A stretch of 64,000 nt of DNA from Dactylorhiza incarnata. Taxonomy: Eukaryota > Streptophyta > Magnoliopsida > Asparagales > Orchidaceae. Both the position numbers and the translations under genes were made by a program. Below, piece after piece: positions 46,001 through 56,800 of this stretch. Every line of letters starts with the position of its first letter. Position 1 is the first letter of the stretch. The notes beneath the pieces are model-generated. The model was not told the DNA's origin. It did no database searches and saw nothing but the letters and a program-made list of their open reading frames with translations. The DNA is taken from contig JAWHQI010000040.1 of the NCBI GenBank assembly GCA_033032865.1, positions 14,029,501 through 14,093,500 on the forward strand, read 5' to 3'.

Positions 46001-46694
46001 TAAAACCCGCTTTCAGGAGTTTGGAAACCTCCTCTCTGATGGGCAATGCCAGATTGGTCGCCACTTCTCTCTTCTTTTGTTGGACGGGCTTGAACTCAGG
46101 AGATGTGTTCAGATGATGACACGCCACGTCCGGATCTACTCCTGGCATATCCTCCGCTGACCAGGCAAAGATATCCAGGTTCTCCAAAAGGCAGGAGATT
46201 AGCTCCACTTTCTCCTCCTCCAGCAACTCAGCATTGATAACCAGCATCTTTTCTTCCCCTTTAGCAATAGGAACCTCTTGGGTCGCCTGGGCAGGTTCCA
46301 GGTGAGCCCCTTCTCAATCTTTTTCTTCCTCAGCAGCCCTTGAGGATTCAGCAATCTCCAGAACTTCAGCCATGGCCTCGGGAAGTGAAACGTTGGTGAC
46401 CATGTTGACAGTTCAGACGTAGTACTCCCGAGCCACCTTTGGGTTGCTTCTAACCAGATACTGCCTTCCTTCGGCAGCGAACTTAAGAGCAAGGTGAAAG
46501 GTGGACGCTACTGCCCTGTATTCATTAAGAATCGGCCTCCCGAAGATGGCGCAGTAGTTGTTCGGGGCATCCACCACCAAGAAATTGATTAGTTTTATCA
46601 CTCCTCCAAGAGAGACCAGGAGCTTTACTGAACCCTCTACTTCTTTCTTCTCCCCAGAAAAACCATAGAGAGGCCTGTCGGTGGAAAGCAAAGG
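43098..46694 (-). pseudogene. Tat-2 pol (protease end, RT, two RNases H, integrase), broken
   Basis: The minus strand reads the end of the protease (SYC-like NNYCAIFGRPIL), RT (MSNVVMVKKSGGKWRMC, then YVDDLLLKSK), RNase H, an archaeal-type RNase H (IYVDGASGKNFVG), and integrase (CVQCQ, GMDLIGPF, TDNGPQF, NGQVEAANR). Lesions are stops near 46,411 and 46,313, a frameshift near 45,110, and a stop plus frameshift near 43,330-43,364. At 46,694 the gene is cut by Tat-3. Its N-terminal continuation lies at 60,373 and above. It is homologous throughout to the Tat-3 pol. Confidence 0.92.
46690..46694. repeat. Target-site duplication AAAGG, left copy (Tat-3)
   Basis: AAAGG directly before the Tat-3 LTR is repeated at 60,368-60,372 directly after the other LTR. 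Five bases is the usual length for Ty3/gypsy integrases. Confidence 0.95.
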
Positions 46695-47529
46695 TGTTCG
46701 ATTCAAAAGTGCGCCTCCGAAGGAAAACGAGGGTTGCGGACTATCAGTTACTATTTAGTTAGAGAATTCAGACCGCTAGCAGCGGTCGAGGCCGGACTTC
46801 GCCCGTCGCGGCAAATGCCACTCCTGCGACGGGCTTTCCTTTGATTGAAAAGAAGCGGTTACAAATGTGAAAGAACAGAAGCCGGCCGGTCAACAGTTCG
46901 CGAGACCTGAAACTCGAGACCGGAGCTCAGACAAGCGAGCTCTTGGATTCGAGTGTGCCTGTCTTGGGAACAGTGCCGCCCCCTATTTATAGGCTTGGGG
47001 GCCTGCCCGAATGGGCAGGGATAGAATAACCTCCTGCCCGGGTACAGGAGAAACGGGCAGGCGGTGACGGGATGCACAAAGAAGAAAAAGAAAGAGGCCG
47101 CGCGATCTGACGGCCTGCCTTCCCGACCTGTCTTGCTTGCGGCTGAGGACACCGGGACCAAGTCAATAATGCAGACCGCGCGGTTTGGAGATTGAGGTCG
47201 CGGTCTGCCTTCTGGTCATGACTTAGCCGATCTTCAAGAGGTAACTTGGATAGCCTTCGATCTGGAGCCCCGGCCTGTTCTTCGGGGCTGGAACTTCGAG
47301 TTTCTATGGGACAACCCGCGCGGCCTTCTTGCTGAGACCGCGGATGAACTTCTTGCCTTGGCTCTTTGACGATCTTATCTCTTTGGGGGCGATCCGAAAA
47401 TGACACCAGGCCGCCCGGCCTGGCCCTTCTTGAACTGAGAACCGCCGACCCCGGGACCCAGCGGCTTGGCCCAGGAGTCCGAGCGGTCTGATAATGGTTC
47501 AAACCGAGAAGCGGTTTTCCGGGCAAACA
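46695..47529 (-). repeat. 3' LTR of Tat-3 (835 bp)
   Basis: On the minus strand it starts TGTTTGCCCGG, preceded by ATGCGGGGATTA as the polypurine-like tract, and ends GAATCGAACA. The TATA box (TATAAATA on the minus strand) is at 46,991-46,984, with CCTGCCC/GGGCAGG hairpins beside it. It is identical to 59,533-60,367. Confidence 0.97.
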
Positions 47530-47716
47530 TAATCCCCGCATATTTTCAAATCACAGAGGATTTCGAAAATATTAGCTTTGACCGGGAGACCGCATCCGAC
47601 TTGCCTTGAATTCTATAAGAGAGCCAGAGAATTCATTCTGCGTTGCTTTTTCTGAAATCACGGGATATTACTCGCCAGTTGCGGTCAGAATTTTTAAGAC
47701 CGGCAATTCTTCAGTA

Positions 47717-49791
47717 ATGGACTTCCTGGACGCCGTGCTAGACCGCGTGGATCCCAGCGGAGACCAGAGGAGGGCGGAAGACAAGAGGCGCGAACCGTTG
47801 GAGAAGCCGGACAAGGAGAAAGAGAAGCAAGACCGGAAAGATCGGAAGAAGAGGAAGCGGGCTGAGAAGGCCGCAGCGGCTAGCCTCAAGCCAGTCGTAG
47901 ATTTGTCAACTCCCAAAACCTCTGCAGAGCCCGTGGTGAACAGCTTGGGGCCTTCCCCTGATGTCTCGCCGATCCCTCCCAGCGACCTCAACCAACAGAC
48001 CGCCAGCTTGCCGAGCAAAGAGGTGGACGCCACTTCTGAGAAAGTTGTTTCAGACAGCCCTTCGAAGAAGGTCGGCGAAACCGCCTCGTTTGGAGTGGAA
48101 ATCACCCCATCCGGGAACCCTCACCTGCTTGTCAGGGATCTAGAGGAAGGGGCGGTTAGTTCCCCCAGGACGGGCGAACTGAGTACTCCTCTGTCCGTGG
48201 ATGATTATCCCAGCCCCCTGAAAGAAGTTCACCCAGCTCCGGGTAAGAGAGAAAAAAAGAGGAAGCAGACCGTGTCCGTGACCGAGCGGATAACAAAGAA
48301 GGTCAAGAGGCTAGCCGCTAAGGAAAGGGCGGCCCTTAAGAAACCGACCGAATCCCTCCTTCAGACCAACTCGCGTCTAAAGGAGGAATTGGGCCTCACG
48401 ACTCCTCCACCAAAAAAGTTGAATGACCCATCGGCTACCCCTGATACGAGGCCGGGCGAACTGATTCCGGACACGGCGAGTAGTTTATCCTTTAATGGGA
48501 TTTTCAGAGACATGGATGAGCTGGTGAAGCGGGACCAGCTCCTTGACAGCCCGCCGGCCCGAGAACAAACCGCCCGAACTGCTGATAACTCAGGCCGCCC
48601 CGCCGAGACCGATCAGACCGAGGCCGAAGAGCGAGAAGTCGCTGCCCGGACCGCCTTGGAGGTTGAGCGGAAAGCGATGGAGCTTGGGGAGGTGCTGAAG
48701 GCGCAGGAGAAGGTTCCCCCGGCAATGACCGGGGAGGAGATAGTGGTGGCGAAGAAGGAAAAGGCGGACCGGGCTTTAAACAAGCCGCCGCGGTCTGATC
48801 TCTTCGCACCAGGTACGAGCCCCGCGGATCGTAAATCCGTCCGTTTCTTCATTCCACGGCCTCTTCGAAATAAGTTATTGACCCCGCCGACGAGCTTTTT
48901 CCCTATGGCGGCCTGGTCTTCTTCCGCTAGGCAGAGTAAGGAGAAATTCTTGCATGAACTACAACGGCGGTTAGACCCAAAACAGCCTAAGCGGCCTGCG
49001 CGCCTAGGCACTGATCTTTTATTTATGTCCATTGCTGTATATATTCAACCCTGCATGCTTTTATTTTTTATGACCGCGCGGCCTTTTGCAGATAGCAGCG
49101 ATCAGACTGTGAAGCCGGGCGACCTCGTGGCCAGCCTACCTCCATTGGTTCCCCTGGCATCGATCCGCGCAACAACTTCGCAGGAAGGGTCTCAACTTTT
49201 CGAACATCTCGAAGGGGATCTGGCCACCCTGCGAGCCCGTTTGAAAGAGATCGAAGACCGGGAGGCCGCTACTCGGACCACTCTGGAGGCTGAGCGAGTT
49301 GCGAGGATGAAGGCTGAAGAGGCGCTGAAGGCTCAGCTGGAGGCCGCGCAGGTAGCAGTGGAGGCCGAGAAGAGGGCCAAGGTGGCACAAGTCGCTGCTC
49401 TGACCGCCCAGCTGGAGAAAGAGAAGAGAGCGTCCGCGAAATCTGAGGGCGACTCGAAGTATTACCAGGAAAAGTTCCTGCGATTAACCAGAGAGGTCGC
49501 TGCGAGCCGGCGAAATATGAATGATGCGATGGTGGTTATTGGCCGCCCGACTGTTGGGGCGGGCTCGAATCCTCCCCCGGTTCGGGCGGTGATCCAATGG
49601 TTGATGAGGCCGCTGCGGTCCCCCGTATGATTGCCGCCTCGCGGGTTGAAAGGGATGCCGGGCGGCTTCATAGTACAATCAACCACCTCCATTATCATAC
49701 CAGCCAAATTTATTCTCTCCTGAACACCACAAGTGACCAGGTCGCACGACTTCATAGAGAGGATGCCTCCCCAGAGCGCCGTCAGCCGTGA
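47717..49791 (+). pseudogene. Antisense gene X of Tat-3, frameshift near its end
   Basis: The ATG at 47,717 opens MDFLDAVLDRVDPSGD, then a strongly basic stretch (residues about 30-60, KDRKKRKRAEKAAA) and a long polar region. A donor at 48,813 (CCAG/GTACGAG) and an acceptor ending at 49,091 (CCTTTTGCAG) give a 279-bp intron with fitting phase. In this copy the intron is also open in frame, and part of it (SFFPMAAWSSSARQSKE) is conserved in Tat-1, so retention is possible. The 3' exon encodes a coiled coil (EDREAATRTTLEAERVARMK). One base is missing near 49,589 compared with Tat-1, so the last 65 codons (ending HREDASPERRQP) are out of frame. The start lies 187 bp from the 3' LTR. No function is known to me. 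Confidence 0.72.
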
Positions 49792-50166
49792 CCAATATTT
49801 GTATATAACTTGTATTATGAATGTGGCTTGTTGATCTGGACAATGTTCTTCTCTATTCTTGTCTTTTATTCGAACAATTCGCGCGGTCTCTTATGTTAAC
49901 CGCTGTACTTTATGCCTTGTTTAAATCTTATGTTTCATTCGAACTGTTTTCCGGTCGGGCGAACTGTGATGTATGCTTACTTCTTCTTTTTTTTTTTTTT
50001 TTTTTTTTTCTGGATGCCTTTGCCTCTTTCATATTTCTGGTGAATCTAACCATATAGGCCATTGACCGCGCGGTCAGAATGTATAACCGTGTCATGATTT
50101 TACTATTCACAGATCATAGAAATCTATAAGTATAGAATTTGCCGAAGTCATTCTCACGATTTCCAG
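49792..50166. other. Spacer between X and Y of Tat-3
   Basis: No gene. It contains a run of 23 T (49,987-50,009) and the palindrome GACCGCGCGGTC at 50,064-50,075, about 90 bp before the Y start. It is the likely place of the Y promoter. Confidence 0.45.
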
Positions 50167-52033
50167 ATGGCGCGATCCAAGAACAAGTCGCAGCGACCTG
50201 TAAAAGTTAAGGCCGTCCGAGCTGACGCGGCCTTGGCATTCCATTCGGCGGACCATCCGGAATGCCGCCTTACTCAGAACGAACTAGATGATTTCATTGC
50301 TAGACACATGGTAGGGAGCAATCTGCTCGCGCGGCTTCCTTTGCGCGACGAGCGGATTAACTCTTCCAGTCCGCACCAGATCGCCATCCCAGTTGACCAC
50401 TTCGAATATGGCTTCAAGTTTCCACTGCCGCTTGAAGTCATAGCCATTTTCGACCACTACGGGGTTGTGCCCGGTCAGCTTCCGCCGAACTCGATCGCTT
50501 CAATATACAGCTTCATCTCCTATCTGCGGTTCGAGCGAACTAGATTCTCCATCGACTTGTTCAGGAAGTTCTTCTCGGTGCGGGCAGTATCCGACTCGGG
50601 GACTTCGACTTACAGAGGGCACCTCTACTTCAGCTGCCTCGGGCTGAAGGTTGTTAACCTGGCGAACAAAGTTTCCGACTGGTCGGAGCGGTTTGTAATG
50701 CTTGAAGGTAACTTCGGGTTGTTACAAACCAACCCGCAAGTCCGGGGGGAAGAAGTTTTCCAGATCCCCCAGGTCGGCAAGATCGAGGCGGACACCTTCG
50801 CGTTCCTTGAGAAGGAGCGGCTTGATATCAACCACTACATCCCGCTTTTCTCGGAGCTTGAGAACATCCTCCCCGAACATAGTAAGTTCTTCTAGACCGC
50901 CTTCATATGACCGCGCGGCCTTCTTTACTTATACTTTTAATTTTATTTTGCAGCCGCCCATATTGTTCCAGCGAACAAGCCGGTCACGCCGGCCGGCCCA
51001 GTTTTAACCCAGAGGGAGAAGAGGCAGCGGCGAAAGAGGTCGCCATCCTCGGAGGAAGAGGGCCCGACCTCTTCTGACGACTACGAAATTCTTCGTTCAA
51101 GTGGGAACCCGCCCGACCTGCAGGGCAACCCGACCGTCCTTTGGCACAGGGATGGAAGTCGGATCCGGGTATCCACCGCTCTCCCTCCCTGGGGGAGCGA
51201 AAAAATTGAACGCCATGCCCTAGCCGCCGGGGCCGCCTTGTATGGTCGAAAGACCTTAAGGAAACTGATGAGAACCCCAGAAGAAGAGCTCCCCCGGCTA
51301 GCGGCTCAAGCCGGCGCCTTGGGATTTTCGGCCAACCACTTCATGGCCCTGGCGTATAAGCGGCTAGTTTCTGCTCAGAAACATCTGGAGAGGAAATACG
51401 AGGAACAGGCCGCGGAGAACACGCGGCTTCAAGAAGAGAACGCGCGGCTTCAAGAAGTCGTGGCGGTGAGTTTTTCAAAAGACAATGCGGTCCCTTTTGT
51501 TCAGCCCGAGCGGCCTGATTCATTTTTCCTTTTTCTTGCAGAAGCAATATGAGATGACCAACCCGTCCTTCCAGGACGAGGTGCTGCCCCATGTGGCCCA
51601 AGGGATCAACAAGGCCTTGGGTCTCATGGGAGACCGGGGCGGTCTGTCCGAAGGATTCGGCGGAACCACCTTCTCCGACCTCTTCCCCGCCTTGGAGGTG
51701 CAGCTCGACGAAATCAACCGCAGGAAGAAGGGAAAATCCAAGGTGGGCGAGGAGGCCGAAGCGGACGCGGGCATGGAGATTGCGCTCCATCAAGGAGGCG
51801 ATGGAAGTGATGAAGCCGCTGAAGAGGTCGACGCGGATGGAGATGCCGATGACTTCGATGATGAGGATAGTTTGTCCTCTGGATCTACCGGCTCTGCAAG
51901 CAAGACCGGGCGATCTAGCGACAGTAGTTCGTCCGGCTCCTCTTCGCTAAGTGAAGGTTATTCGCCGGAGGTCGACATCGATGGCGTAGACCCCATTTCT
52001 CCTGTCAAGAAGAAGAAGAAATCGGCAGACTAG
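50167..52033 (+). CDS. Antisense gene Y of Tat-3, three exons, intact
   Basis: Exons 50,167-50,881, 50,954-51,465 and 51,542-52,033 join to 572 codons with no stop. The introns (72 and 76 bp) have GTAAGT and GTGAGT donors and TTTTGCAG and TTCTTGCAG acceptors, and interrupt the same codons as in Tat-2. The protein starts MARSKNKSQRPVKVKAV. Residues about 55-225 resemble the plant 'putative gypsy type transposon' domain (Pfam PF04195): FPLPLEVIAIFDHYGVVPGQ, then PPNSIASIYSFISYLRFERT. A coiled coil ends exon 2 (EEQAAENTRLQEENARLQE). The tail is serine/acidic and ends KKKKKSAD, a possible nuclear signal. It reads against pol and ends 1.8 kb from the pol stop, so the two are convergent. Extra ORFs past pol, some antisense, are known in Tat elements. 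The biochemical role is unknown. Confidence 0.8.
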
Positions 52034-53100
52034 TGCCCTCGTTTTTTAACTTTTAATTTTTGTAACCGCCGGTCTCTTTTTGTTGGCCGGGCGGTCAATA
52101 TTTTGTAAACATGTTTTGAGAAATGAAATAGAAGTTTTTACCTGTCTGATTGTCCTTCTATCATTACTTACTTGTGATTCTTTGTCTCTTTTCTTTACTT
52201 TCTATGATCTAACCGTGCGGACATCTTGGCCTGAGCACAAGTGATGGTTGATTGTCTTCGACGATCCTTTGTTCAACCCGCGCGGTTATATATTTGGATC
52301 TCAGGACATTCGATCTCTAATAACAGATAGATTCATGCGACCATAATTCGGACCGCGCGGCTTCTTTAGATATTAAATACTTGCTGATCGGTTAGAACAC
52401 AATCCGAGCGACCACGTATTCAGATCCAGGGATATCCAATTCTGATTATTCATTCAGTGATAGATAATGCCCGGCCGGTTTAAAATTCAACCCGAATTAC
52501 ATAGCCAGATCCAGAAAATACTAGCTTGATAGAACGAAGAGATAGATAGATCCAATCCGATCAAAAATGTAACCCGAGCGATCATATAGTTAGCTTTAAA
52601 AAATATCCAATTTTATAACGGATGGATGAACCCGCCCGGTTCGAATGCGACCCGGGCAATCAGATAATCAGTTCTGGAATTTTGATAATAAACGGTCGGA
52701 TCCGCCCGGTTAGAGTGCAACCCGGGCAATCAGATAATCAGTTCAGAAACACTTTCCTTAATAGACGACGGGCATACCCGCCCGGTTTGAATATAACCCT
52801 GGTGATAACATGATCAATTTCAAAAGATGACTTAACTTATGTTCAGCCAGACCGCTCGGTCTGAAATACTCAGACCGCATGGTCTTAATACCACAACCCC
52901 TTATTGGGGTAGACGAACACCTGCACCTGTTCAACCAGACCGATCGGCCTGAAAAACTCAGACCGTCCGGTCTTAATATCACAACCCCTTTATTGGGGTA
53001 GACGAACACCTGCACCTGTTCTAACAATATTCTCCTTGAGTGGTCCATATAAAAAATCATCAGAAGTGAATGCCTCCCTGTAGGGAAGAAGAATAATCCT
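52034..53100. repeat. Palindrome-bearing minisatellite and leader-like repeats of Tat-3
   Basis: About 52,440-52,800 carries units of about 70-76 bp (CCGCCCGGTT at 52,632, 52,702 and 52,778; CCCGGGCAATCAGATAATCA at 52,651 and 52,721). About 52,840-53,030 holds two copies of a longer block with GACCGNNCGGTC sites (52,850-52,861; 52,961-52,972) and CCCC-T-rich-GGGG, which on the pol strand puts AATAA or AATAAA in a loop closed by CCCC/GGGG. No gene is seen. Confidence 0.8.
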
Positions 53101-53507
53101 ACAGGCTCAAATGACCAAGTGGGCAGGTGGGCCTCGGCGGCGAACATTGCTTTCCTCAAGTGGTCATAAGAGCTGTAGGGAAAAAGAAAAAATATGTACA
53201 GACTCAGATGACCAAGTGGGCAGGTGGGCCTCGGCGGCGAACATTGCTTTCCTCAAGTGGTCATAAGAGCTGTAAACGACTCATCCGCTCTCTTGCCTAG
53301 GGTTACAAGCCGAGTTGATCAATTGGGCAGGTGGGCCTCGGCGGCGAACATTGCTTTCCTTAGAGAGATCAACTCAGTTGTGGGCCCATCTAGGTACCGT
53401 TTCGAGAGTACCTAAGAGTATTCGATGGTCACAGACTATGATGATCAGTTGGGCAGATGGGCCTCGGCGGCGAACATTGCTTTCCTCAGAAAGATCATCA
53501 AAGCTGT
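53101..53507 (-). ncRNA. Four-hairpin array of Tat-3
   Basis: Hairpins lie at 53,101-53,176, 53,198-53,273, 53,305-53,381 and 53,431-53,507, matching those of Tat-1 and Tat-2 in order. On the plus strand each loop includes GGGCCTCGGCGGCGAACATT. Two hairpins share the ATGACCA/TGGTCAT inner stem; one has GAGTTGATC/GATCAACTC and one GATGATC/GATCATC. They lie in the gap between the convergent ends of pol and Y. The RNA role is inferred. Confidence 0.6.
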
Positions 53508-53861
53508 AACTATATCCCTTCGGGGCATGATAGAGCTGACAATCACCTAGACCTCCCTTGATGCAGGGGTGTGTCAGATATCGGCCGGGATCCAAAGTTC
53601 TGAAGACCACCGCAGCGGAATTGGCAAGCTACCACTACATGTGTGCGAAAACTCCCCGCATCACATGGTCTTGGTGGGTTTTACGCTACGACTACAATCC
53701 GAGGGGGTTCGAGCAGAATTTGGCGATATCTCGGAGGTTCGGGGAGTGAGATATGTGTGTTTATATTTATGATGCAGAGAACCATCAGACAAGAAGAAAA
53801 TGTCAGTATAGGGCTTTTCATTCAATACCAAAAAGAGATGTAAAGAATAAAAGAAATAGTT
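53508..53861 (-). other. Region between pol stop and hairpins of Tat-3
   Basis: No gene. It is conserved with Tat-2 and, where present, Tat-1, which suggests a functional 3' part of the genomic RNA. Confidence 0.55.
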
Positions 53862-56800
53862 TCAAGGATAGAATCGTTTGAGATCGTCACCGCTCCACGT
53901 GCGTGGGATGTCTTCTCCTTCGCTGGTTTGGAGACGGTAGGCCCCATTCTTAGATACTTCTTTGATGATGAAAGGTCCTGCCCAATTAGGATCCAGCTTT
54001 CCAACATTACCAGACCTTGCTGCGGCATCCACCTTTTTTAACACCAAATCCCCGACTACAAACTGCTTCACTCTGACATTCTTATCAAAATATTTTGCCA
54101 TTCTCCTTTTAACTTCTTCCTGCCTGATTGTTGCTTCATCCTGAAGTTCCTCGATTAGATCAAGATTATGCATGAGGGCCTCACCATTTTCATCTATCCA
54201 GGATTCTCCTCCTTCTTTGGCGTAAATAACCCTTGGAGTGACCACCTCGAATTCCACAGGGACAACAGCTTCCGAGCCATGAGATAATTTAAAAGGTGTC
54301 TCCCCGGTAGCCGAGGACGGAGTAGTACGAAGGGTCCACAGGATGGAAGGAAGTTGGTCCGCCCAATTCCCTTTCTGGTTTAAGACTCTTTTCATCAAAA
54401 GCTGCCGAATTTGCCTGTTTGCCGCCTCCACTTGACCATTGGTCCTTGGATGGTGTACTGAGGCAAACCGAAGATCAATTCCTACCTGATCACAGAAGCT
54501 TATCATCTCCGGATTGTTGAATTGTGGGCCATTATCGGTGACGATTGCCAACGGAATTCCATGTCGGCAGATAATTTCTCCCCAGACGAAGTTTCTGACA
54601 ATTTGGGTGGTAGTTCTTGCTAATGCTTTTGCTTCGATCCACTTACTGAAATAATCGATCATTACCAGGATAAAGCGACGTTGTCCGCTGGCCATTGGGA
54701 AAGGCCCCATAAGATCCATTCCCCATACTGCAAAAGGCCATGGCGCAGTTATTGACCTGAGTGACTGAGCAGGCAAATGTTGAAGAGGAGCGAACTTTTG
54801 GCACTGGACACATCGCTTGGCGAAGGCTTCAGCATCCTTTCTCATGGTTGGCCAGAAGTATCCTTGCCGCAGGATCCTTTTTTCTAAGGTTTTCGCCCCT
54901 GAATGGCTACCACACTCCCCAGAATGAATTTCCTGAAGTATGACCGGGATCTCCTCTTCTGAAACGCACCGTGCCGAGGGAGAAATCAAAGTTTTTCGGT
55001 ACAAGACTCCTGCTATCAAGTAGTAGTAAGCCGCCTTTCTTCTGAACCTATTTTTGTCCTTGATTGATGGATGATATTCTTCTTTCGTCAGAAACAATTC
55101 GTAGGGGTCTTTCCAGGAAGGATGTTGATCGATCTGCATGAGCTCTTCTTCCTCTGTCTCCTCTGTTGCCGGATGAAAAAGTTCTGAGGTTACTCCCCCT
55201 GATGGAAGACCAAATTTTGACAATTCGTCTGCCTCTTCATTCTGCGTTCTCGGAATGTGCTCGATGATGAAGGATTTGAATCTCCCGATTTCTTTCTTAG
55301 CTAGGAATAGGTATTTTCTCAACATCGGTTCTCTTGTCTCGTAGTTCCCCAGAACCTGCGAGGCCATTACAAGAGAATCAGTTTTCACATGAACATGTTC
55401 TATCCCAAGCTCCTTTGCGAGTCTCAGGCCGGCCAAGAGTGCTTCGTATTCGGCCTGGTTATTTGTAACTGAAAAGAAGAATCTAACAGCTTGTTCCAGC
55501 CTGATGCCGTTTGGACTGATCAAAACCACTCCGGCTCCCACGGAGTTCTTACCAGAAGCCCCATCCACATAAATGATCCAAGCCAAAGGAGATTGCACTA
55601 CCTGCTCTGGATTAGACTCCATTGTGTCTACCAAGAAATCTGCCAATACTTGTGCCTTTATTGCCGTTCTGGGAGTGTACAATATTTCGAACTCGCTTAG
55701 CTCGATTGCCCATTTGGCCAACCTTCCTGAATGTTCCGGCTTCTCCAAGATATTCCTCAGTGGATGATCTGAAACCACCTGAATAGGATGAGCTTGAAAA
55801 TAGGGGCGGAGCCTTCGTGATGACATGACTAAAGCCAAGGCTAATTTCTCCAGGATTGAATATCTAGTTTCTGCATCTTTAAGGATATGGCTGACATAGT
55901 ATATCGGAAACTGTTTCTTTTTCTCTTCCCGAACCAGGACAGAGCTTATCGCATCAGGGCCCACCCCCAAGTACAAGAATAGTGTTTCTCCTTCGCGAGG
56001 GCTTTGAAGAAGGGGGGTTGAAGTTAATTGCTTTTTCAATTGTTCGAAAGCATTATTGCATTCCTCGTTCCATTCAAACTTAGATCCTCCCCTAAGTGTT
56101 TTGAAGAACGGAGCGCTTTTATCTCCCGATTTGGAAATGAATCGGCTCAATCCTGCCAACCTTCCACCAAGTTGCTGTACCTCTTTCGGATTACGAGGAG
56201 GGGTCATGTCTAGGATGGCCTTTACTTTATCTGGGTTCGGTGCGAGACCATCAGGAGTGAGAAGATGTCCAAGAAATTTCCCCTTGTTCGCCCCGAACAC
56301 GCATTTCGAGGGGTTTAATTTTAATTTGAACCTCCGTAGAGTAGCGAACGTCTCTACGAGGTCTTCCAGATGGATTAAAAAAGTTTTACTTTTTAGAAGG
56401 AGATCATCAACATATACTTCCAGATTTCTCCCTTTTTGTTTTTCAAAAACTGTGTCCATCATCCTCTGATATGTTGCCCCCGCATTTTTGAGGCCGAAAG
56501 GCATGACGAGATAACAATAACATCCATCATTGGTAATGAAGGATGTATGCGGGATATCAGGCTTATGCATCTTAATCTGGTGATAACCAGAAAATGCATC
56601 TAAAAAACTCATAAAACTATATCCCACCGCGGAATCTACCAAAACATCTATCCGAGGCAAGGGATAACAATCCTTGGGGCATGCTTTATTGAGTTTAGTG
56701 AAATCAACACACATACGCCACTTCCCCCCAGACTTTTTCACCATCACTACATTCGACATCCAGGTGGGGTACTGGATTTCAGAAATGAAATTGGCCTTAA

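Noticed and set aside
46859..47541. Long open frames across the Tat LTRs (also 59,697-60,364, 62,652-63,001 and 36,064-36,599)
   Set aside because: They follow GC-rich LTR sequence, recur only because the LTRs do, and overlap the promoter. No protein motif.
49987..50009. Poly(T) run as a retroposed poly(A) tail
   Set aside because: No target duplication or inserted sequence beside it. It is a simple homopolymer in the X-Y spacer.
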